NCBI GenBank assembly: GCA_035519675.1
Contig: DATIWB010000005.1
Location: 1-64,000, forward strand
Direction: 5' to 3'
DNA length: 64,000 nt
Origin: RPRB01 sp035519675
GTDB lineage: Bacteria; Myxococcota; Myxococcia; Myxococcales; Myxococcaceae
This document shows, piece by piece, positions 59,424 to 64,000 of the stretch. Each line of letters starts with the position of its first letter. The first letter of the stretch is position 1. The notes under the pieces were generated by a model. It was not told the origin of the DNA, searched no databases, and saw only the letters and a program-made list of their open reading frames with translations. Made by a program: the position numbers and the translations under genes.

Positions 59424-59927
59424 ATGGACATTGGACTTCTGGTGTTGCGACTGGCGGTGGGTCTGACGATGGCCGCGCATGGCGGTCAGAAGCTGTTCGG
59501 ATGGTTCGGCGGGTACGGGCTGGCCGGGACCGGTGGCTTCATGGAGAGTCTCGGCTTCCGCCCCGGCCGGGTGCACGCGGCGCTGGCGGGAACTGCCGAG
59601 ACCGTGGGTGGGCTGCTGCTCGCGCTCGGGCTGCTGACGCCGGTGGGCTCGGCGCTGGTGATCGCGGTGATGGTGGTCGCCATCGGGAGCGTGCACCTGC
59701 CGAAGGGCTTCTTCGTGAGCGACGGCGGGTCCGAGTACAACCTGGTCATCATGGCCGCGGTGGCCGCGCTGGCCTTCACCGGTCCGGGCGCCTACTCGCT
59801 CGACGCGGTGGAGGGGCTCGAGCTCGCGGGCTGGCTCCCCGGCGTGGTCGCGGTGGTCGCCGGGCTGGTGTCCGGCGGTGGTGCGCTGGCGGCACGCCGG
59901 CCGGCGCCGGTCGCCCGTCAGAGCTGA
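59424..59927 (+). CDS. DoxX family membrane protein
   Basis: A 167-residue protein with four to five membrane segments. The start LVLRLAVGLTMAAHGGQKLFGWFGG and then ALAGTAETVGGLLLALGLLTP are the DoxX signature. Family members are linked to thiosulfate or redox stress in some organisms, but the biochemical role here is unknown. GGAGGAG just before the ATG at 59424 fixes the start. No sulfur genes are next to it. Confidence 0.9.
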   Translation: MDIGLLVLRLAVGLTMAAHGGQKLFGWFGGYGLAGTGGFMESLGFRPGRVHAALAGTAETVGGLLLALGLLTPVGSALVIAVMVVAIGSVHLPKGFFVSDGGSEYNLVIMAAVAALAFTGPGAYSLDAVEGLELAGWLPGVVAVVAGLVSGGGALAARRPAPVARQS

Positions 59928-60178
59928 GCTGGCCGAGGCCGGCGCGTGGCGGAGCGACTCCCGTGGCGCGCCGGTCAGGCGTCGAGCCGCGGGCCTGCAC
60001 CGCCTGCGGATGTGGGCCTTTTCGGCTGTGGCGCAGCGCGCAACACGTGCGGGCCCAGTGACCTCCGGCGCCACAAAGGACTGCCCAGGTCCTTGAAATC
60101 GCTGGGCTCCGGATTGGTTTGGCCGATGCAGTTCTCCTGGGAGGTCCGGCGACGTCCGGGCGCGAAGGAGCCACTGCG

Positions 60179-60373
60179 ATGCAGCGCTTCACCGGGTCTG
60201 TCTCTTCCGAGTCCCCTCGACACGGCCGCGAGCCGGTCTCCCGTCTGGTCCGGGCGATCCGGAGCCTCGCGGTGGCCGAGCGACCCGCGATGCGCTGGGC
60301 AGAGATGACGCCGATCGACTTCGAGGGCGAGGACACGAGCCTCACGCAGGAGCAGCTCGAGGTCCTTCGCTGA
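60179..60373 (+). CDS. Small protein with C-terminal WAEM-DF-GEDTSL motif, copy 1
   Basis: A 64-residue soluble protein: a Ser/Arg-rich start, a basic helix (SRLVRAIRSLAVAERPAM), then RWAEMTPIDFEGEDTSLTQEQLEVLR. AAGGAG precedes the ATG at 60179. The last 25 residues match those of the next small gene (WAEM, DF, GEDTSLT). No signal peptide or known family is seen. The pair may be a small duplicated cytoplasmic regulator or a precursor peptide; nothing nearby encodes a modifying enzyme. Confidence 0.65.
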   Translation: MQRFTGSVSSESPRHGREPVSRLVRAIRSLAVAERPAMRWAEMTPIDFEGEDTSLTQEQLEVLR

Positions 60374-60421
60374 CGAGAAGGGCGGGGCACCGGACAGGGG
60401 ACCGCGGCGCAACGCGGACCC

Positions 60422-60640
60422 GTGTCCGGTGTCCTCCGCCTGGGCCATCGCATGACCCAGAGCCTCCACGCCGCCCCATCTTCCTCGTGGCGCACCCGCG
60501 CCCGGGATCTGCTGCTCCGCCTGGTTCTCCCGTGGGCGCACGATGCTGGACGGTTCGTCGTCTGGGCGGAGATGAAGGCCGTCGACTTCGACGGTGAAGA
60601 CACGAGCCTCACCGAGGCCGATCTGCAACTCATGAAGTGA
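60422..60640 (+). CDS. Small protein with C-terminal WAEM-DF-GEDTSL motif, copy 2
   Basis: A 72-residue protein (from GTG 60422; ATG 60452 gives 62 residues). A basic helix (SSWRTRARDLLLRLVLPWAHD) is followed by VVWAEMKAVDFDGEDTSLTEADLQLMK. It shares the motif with copy 1, 48 bases upstream, with many differences at synonymous positions, which suggests selection on the protein. No strong Shine-Dalgarno precedes either start. Function unknown. Confidence 0.6.
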   Translation: MSGVLRLGHRMTQSLHAAPSSSWRTRARDLLLRLVLPWAHDAGRFVVWAEMKAVDFDGEDTSLTEADLQLMK

Positions 60641-60843
60641 ACGTCTGGTTCTGCGGGGCACCTCGAGCGCTCGAGCCGTGACGCCCTGCGTTGACCGGGG
60701 GATGTCCGGCGCCGGCTCCGAATGCGGAGCACCCGAGCGCGGCGGTCGGATAGGGTGCCGGCGCCTCTGCCGTGCCCGCTCCAGAGAGCTGCGTTTCCAT
60801 CGGGGCACCCCGGAGGCCCGACCTCTCACGCCGAGGAGCTCCG

Positions 60844-61617
60844 ATGAAAGCGGTCACGCTGCTTGCCGTGCTCGTTCCACTCGTTGCACTGGCCGATTCG
60901 CCCTTCGACGGGACATGGGTCTCGAAGGAGGAGTCGGCGACCATGGACAAGAAGCCGTACGTGATCTCGCTCGCCAAGGACGTCTGGAGCAACCAGACCG
61001 CAGTCCCGCCGATCAAGATCAAGGCCGATGGGACGGACCAGCCGGTGAAGGGCCACGCCTACTACGACACCGTCTCGGCCAAGAGCTCCGGTCCGGAGGC
61101 CGTGGAGATCACCAGCAAGAAGGGTGGGAAGGTGAGCGGGACCAGCACCTTCACCGTCTCGGCCGACGGAAAGACCCTGACCCAGAAGTGGACCGATCAG
61201 ACCGGCACCGAGGTGGCCAGCGGCGAGACCGTCTACGAGCGCGTGGCGCCCGCGGCCGCCGGAGCCCACGCCGTCTCGGGCTCGTGGAAGGCCACCAAGG
61301 TCCAGAACCTGAGCGCCAGCGCCCGGACCATCACCTACAAGAGCACCGCCGACGGGATCAGCATGACCACCCCGACCGGGCAGAGCTACACCGCCAAGTT
61401 CGACGGCAAGGAGGTGAAGGTGGCCGGAGATCCGGGCGGGACGACCGTGGCCCTGAAGAAGGTCAACCCCAACGCGTTCGTGGAGACCGACCACCGGGGC
61501 GGCAAGGTGGTCGAGGTGGACCACTGGACCGTCGCACCCGACGGCAAGACCATGAAGGTGGAGTGGGAGACCATGGACACCAAGCGCAAGGGCAGCTACG
61601 TGCTGGAGAAACAGTAG
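60844..61617 (+). CDS. Secreted hypothetical protein
   Basis: A 257-residue protein with a clear signal peptide (KAVTLLAVLVPLVALA, cleavage near residue 17) and no lipobox. The mature part is rich in Lys, Thr and Gly and has two similar halves: SPFDGTWVSKEESATM, VSADGKTLTQKWTDQTG, and later SGSWKATKVQNLSASART and APDGKTMKVEWETMDTK. These look like small beta-barrels of a lipocalin/DUF-like type. It probably acts in the periplasm or is secreted. The ATG at 60844 is chosen because it starts the signal peptide. Confidence 0.8.
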   Translation: MKAVTLLAVLVPLVALADSPFDGTWVSKEESATMDKKPYVISLAKDVWSNQTAVPPIKIKADGTDQPVKGHAYYDTVSAKSSGPEAVEITSKKGGKVSGTSTFTVSADGKTLTQKWTDQTGTEVASGETVYERVAPAAAGAHAVSGSWKATKVQNLSASARTITYKSTADGISMTTPTGQSYTAKFDGKEVKVAGDPGGTTVALKKVNPNAFVETDHRGGKVVEVDHWTVAPDGKTMKVEWETMDTKRKGSYVLEKQ

Positions 61618-61847
61618 CCGCAGCTCAGTGGGCGTGGGCCGCGCCGGTCCTCGATGCCGAGCACACCCTGCCAGGGAGTGTCGATGGGCCCCGCAGCCTT
61701 CCGGTCGCCGCTCGAGACGGCCACCTGGGCGACCGCGCGGGGGGCGGGGAGCGGGGCCCAGGCTCCGGCTCGGGGCGAGGGAGGTCGGCGGAAACGAACG
61801 GCCACCCGCGAGGTCGAAGACCTGTGCTTTCATGGCGTACCCGGGAC

Positions 61848-62564
61848 ATGGCCAGCAGCCCAGTCGACAGCCTGAAGCGAGCGGCGGCCGAGGCGGCGGC
61901 ACAGCGCGTGGCCTCGGGAATGGTCGTGGGGCTGGGGACGGGCTCGACCGCGATCCATGCCGTTCCCTATCTCGGCCGACGATTGCGGGAAGGCTCCCTT
62001 CGCGAGATCCGCGGCGTTCCGACCTCTTACCAGTCCATGATGCTCGCCCGGGAGGTCGGCATTCCTCTGGTGGGGCTCGACGAGATCGAGCGCATCGACC
62101 TGGCGATCGACGGCGCGGACGAGGTCGCTCCGGACCTGACGCTGATCAAGGGCGGCGGCGCGGCGCAGACGCGGGAGAAGATCATCGCCGCGCTGGCCGA
62201 CGACTTCAGCGTGGTGGTCGACGAGGGAAAGCTGGTCGACCGCCTCGGGTCGAAGTACCCGGTGCCGGTGGAGGTGCTGCCCTTCGCCGTCGCCCCGGTT
62301 TCACGGGCCATCGCGCGGCTCGGCGGAGAGCCGACGCTGCGGATGGCGGTGAAGAAGGCGGGGCCGGTCGTCACCGATCAGGGGAATCTGATCATCGACG
62401 TCCACTTCGCGTCGATTCCCGACCCGGGGCGGCTGGAGCGGGAGCTCCGGATGATTCCCGGCACCCTGGAGAACGGGCTCTTCGTCGGACTTGCCCGCCG
62501 GGTCTTCGTCGCCGGCCTGGTCCAGGGCGTGCCGACGGTCCGGGAGCTGCTGCCTCGATCGTGA
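61848..62564 (+). CDS. rpiA: Ribose-5-phosphate isomerase A
   Basis: A 238-residue RpiA. The phosphate-binding GLGTGSTA, the catalytic-region DGADEVAPDLTLIKGGGAA, the DEGKLVDRLG segment and VTDQGNLIIDV are intact. It interconverts ribose 5-phosphate and ribulose 5-phosphate in the pentose phosphate pathway. The ATG at 61848 begins the recognisable protein; the open frame extends further upstream without homology. It is convergent with the RND transporter gene and no other sugar-metabolism gene is adjacent. Confidence 0.96.
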   Translation: MASSPVDSLKRAAAEAAAQRVASGMVVGLGTGSTAIHAVPYLGRRLREGSLREIRGVPTSYQSMMLAREVGIPLVGLDEIERIDLAIDGADEVAPDLTLIKGGGAAQTREKIIAALADDFSVVVDEGKLVDRLGSKYPVPVEVLPFAVAPVSRAIARLGGEPTLRMAVKKAGPVVTDQGNLIIDVHFASIPDPGRLERELRMIPGTLENGLFVGLARRVFVAGLVQGVPTVRELLPRS

Positions 62565-62586
62565 CTGTCCCGGCCCCGGGGGCGGG

Positions 62587-64000
62587 TCATCCCGTGGGCC
62601 GCAGGACGGGGAGCACCTCCTCGGTCTGCTCTGGCCTCCCCCGTCCCCAGACCAGTGCGTAGAGAACCGGCACCGCCATCCGGCTGATGAGCAAGGAGGC
62701 GATCTCTCCGGCGGCGAGCGAGATCGCCAGACCCTGGAAGATGGGGTCGAAGATGATCATCACCGACCCTACGGTCACCGCCAGCGCGGTGAGGAGCATC
62801 GGCCGGAAGCGGACCGCCCCGGCGTCGACCACCGCCTGCTCCAGCGGCACTCCCTGGCGGATCCTGGTCTCGGCAAAGTCGACCAGGATGATGGAGTTCC
62901 GGACCACGATCCCCGCCCCGGCCATGAAGCCGATCATCGAGGGAGCAGTGAAGAACGCCCCCAGGGCTGCATGCGCCGGAAGGATGCCGACCAGCGAGAA
63001 GGGGATCGCCGCCATGACCACCAGGGGGGTCAGGAACGAGCGAAACCATCCCACCAGCAGGCCGTAGATGAGGAGGAGGACGATCACGAACGCGCGGCCC
63101 AGATCCCGGAATAGCTCGAGCGTGATCTGCCATTCTCCGTCCCACTTGATGGCTCGCTGCGCGTCGCTGGGCGGCTGAGTGGAGTTGTAGATGACGACGG
63201 GATCGGCCATCGCGGCAAGGGACTTGTTCATCTCCAGAATCGCGTAGGCGGCACTCCCCGCGGCCCCGGCGACGTCGCCGGTGACGTAAACAACTGGCAA
63301 TAGATTCTTGTGGTAGATGCTCCGGTCCTCGCTGGTACCCTCGACGCGGACGAGCTCGCTGAGCGGGATCATGGCCTGACCACGTCCGTCCGGAATCTGA
63401 ATGGACAAGAGATCTGCGGTCCGGGTTCGCTGCATCCGGGGCAGGTCGAGCACGATGTCGACGTCCTCCTGGTCACCCGGCACGTGCAATCCCCCGACCG
63501 ACTCGCCGCCCACTGCGACCCGGAGCGTCCGGGCGACGGTGTCGGCAGTGATGCCGTGGAGAGCGGCCTTCTCCTTGTCGACGACCAGGACCTCCTTGGG
63601 ATGCGGAGACTCCACGTACCAGTCGACGTCCACCACCCCGGGCGTGCTGGCGAAGAGGCTGCGCATCTTCTCGGCCAGCTGCTGGCGGGTGCCACCATCG
63701 GGTCCGTAGACCTCGGCGACGAGTGTCTGGAGAACCGGCGGCCCGGGCGGCACCTCGGCGACTGCGATGCGGGCCCCGTGACGGGCGGCGATGGCGGCGA
63801 CGGTGGGTCGAAGGCGGAGGGCGATCGGGTGGCTCTGCGCCGCGCGCTGGTGCTTGGGCAGCAAGTTCACTTGCACCTCCGCCATGCTGGAGCCCTGGCG
63901 CAGGTAGTAGTGCCGCATCAGCCCGTTGAAGCTGTAGGGAGCCGCCGTCCCGACGTACACCTGATAGTCGGTGACCTCCTTCTCGCCGCGGATGGCGGCG
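62587..64000 (-). CDS. RND family efflux transporter, partial (C-terminal 470 residues)
   Basis: The C-terminal part of an AcrB/CusA-type RND permease; the rest lies beyond the right edge. Periplasmic docking and pore segments are at the start (VTDYQVYVGTAAPYSFNGL, GPPVLQTLVAEVYGP, VDVDWYVESPHPKEVLVV). Then come the second membrane block with GWFRSFLTPLVVMAAIPFSLVGIL and GAGIVVRNSIILVDFAE, the RxRPMLLTAL motif, and ISLAAGEIASLLISRMAVPVLYALVWGR. This proton-driven pump exports toxic compounds or metals. No membrane-fusion or outer-membrane partner is visible in the window. Confidence 0.92.
   Translation of the reverse strand, partial: AAIRGEKEVTDYQVYVGTAAPYSFNGLMRHYYLRQGSSMAEVQVNLLPKHQRAAQSHPIALRLRPTVAAIAARHGARIAVAEVPPGPPVLQTLVAEVYGPDGGTRQQLAEKMRSLFASTPGVVDVDWYVESPHPKEVLVVDKEKAALHGITADTVARTLRVAVGGESVGGLHVPGDQEDVDIVLDLPRMQRTRTADLLSIQIPDGRGQAMIPLSELVRVEGTSEDRSIYHKNLLPVVYVTGDVAGAAGSAAYAILEMNKSLAAMADPVVIYNSTQPPSDAQRAIKWDGEWQITLELFRDLGRAFVIVLLLIYGLLVGWFRSFLTPLVVMAAIPFSLVGILPAHAALGAFFTAPSMIGFMAGAGIVVRNSIILVDFAETRIRQGVPLEQAVVDAGAVRFRPMLLTALAVTVGSVMIIFDPIFQGLAISLAAGEIASLLISRMAVPVLYALVWGRGRPEQTEEVLPVLRPTG

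Noticed and set aside
60076..60094. A six-base inverted repeat AAGGAC/GTCCTT upstream of the small tandem genes
   Set aside because: Short arms in a GC-rich context; likely chance, though it could be tested with the small proteins' promoter.
1..64000. CRISPR array, prophage or full insertion sequence
   Set aside because: No regularly spaced repeats, cas genes, phage structural genes or transposases were seen; the only element-like feature is the 186-bp palindrome.

Overview
The window is a very GC-rich stretch of bacterial chromosome, packed with genes and with G/C at most third codon positions. The gene mix points to a member of the Myxococcota (deltaproteobacterial myxobacteria or close relatives). 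The signs are many lipoproteins and large secreted proteins, a Ser/Thr kinase fused to an ATPase, an FHA-type sigma-54 activator, PilZ and GGDEF proteins, and a heme gene order followed by a PilB/GspE-like ATPase. This placement is an inference from gene content, not from a marker gene.

Region by region. 0-12 kb: the start of maf runs off the left edge, followed by a GAF-GGDEF cyclase, a PpiD-like periplasmic chaperone, and the rod-shape operon mreC-mreD-mrdA-rodA. Then come a DUF1624-type membrane acyltransferase, a truncated methyltransferase relic, mgtE, a PilZ protein and trxA. 12-18 kb: a tightly overlapped heme operon (ccsA/hemX-like, hemA, hemC, hemD) leads into a type II/IV secretion ATPase. 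18-23 kb: hypothetical proteins, a lipoprotein gene broken by a one-base frameshift, a NUDIX hydrolase and a HAD hydrolase. 23-27 kb: pyruvate dehydrogenase E1 alpha, E1 beta and E2. 27-31 kb: a histidine kinase with an output-less receiver, and an acetoacetyl-CoA reductase (phaB).

31-38.3 kb: a six-gene operon that looks like hydrogenase-4 (hyfB-C-E-F-G-I order). Its large subunit lacks all the nickel-binding cysteines, so it is better read as an energy-converting-hydrogenase-related (Ehr) complex. It sits next to a ribbon-helix-helix regulator. A 186-bp near-palindromic, MITE-like element lies between this operon and a convergent lipoprotein gene, and its CTAG ends carry the stop codons of both genes.

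38.5-55 kb: accessory secreted proteins. These include a TonB-C double-domain lipoprotein, a 1423-residue metzincin-type protease, a large Ser/Thr kinase-ATPase driven by a clear sigma-54 promoter beside an FHA/sigma-54 activator, an epimerase, a beta-helix lipoprotein paired with a diheme cytochrome c lipoprotein, and a second copy of a small lipoprotein family. 55-64 kb: tRNA-Glu(CTC), a zinc-ribbon protein, a stand-alone molybdopterin oxidoreductase, small regulators, an SDR, DoxX, two tandem small paralogous proteins with a shared C-terminal motif, a secreted protein, rpiA, and an RND transporter that runs off the right edge.

The most promising leads are the cysteine-less hydrogenase-like complex, the CTAG palindromic element, the kinase/FHA-activator/sigma-54 circuit, and the tandem small proteins near 60.2-60.6 kb.
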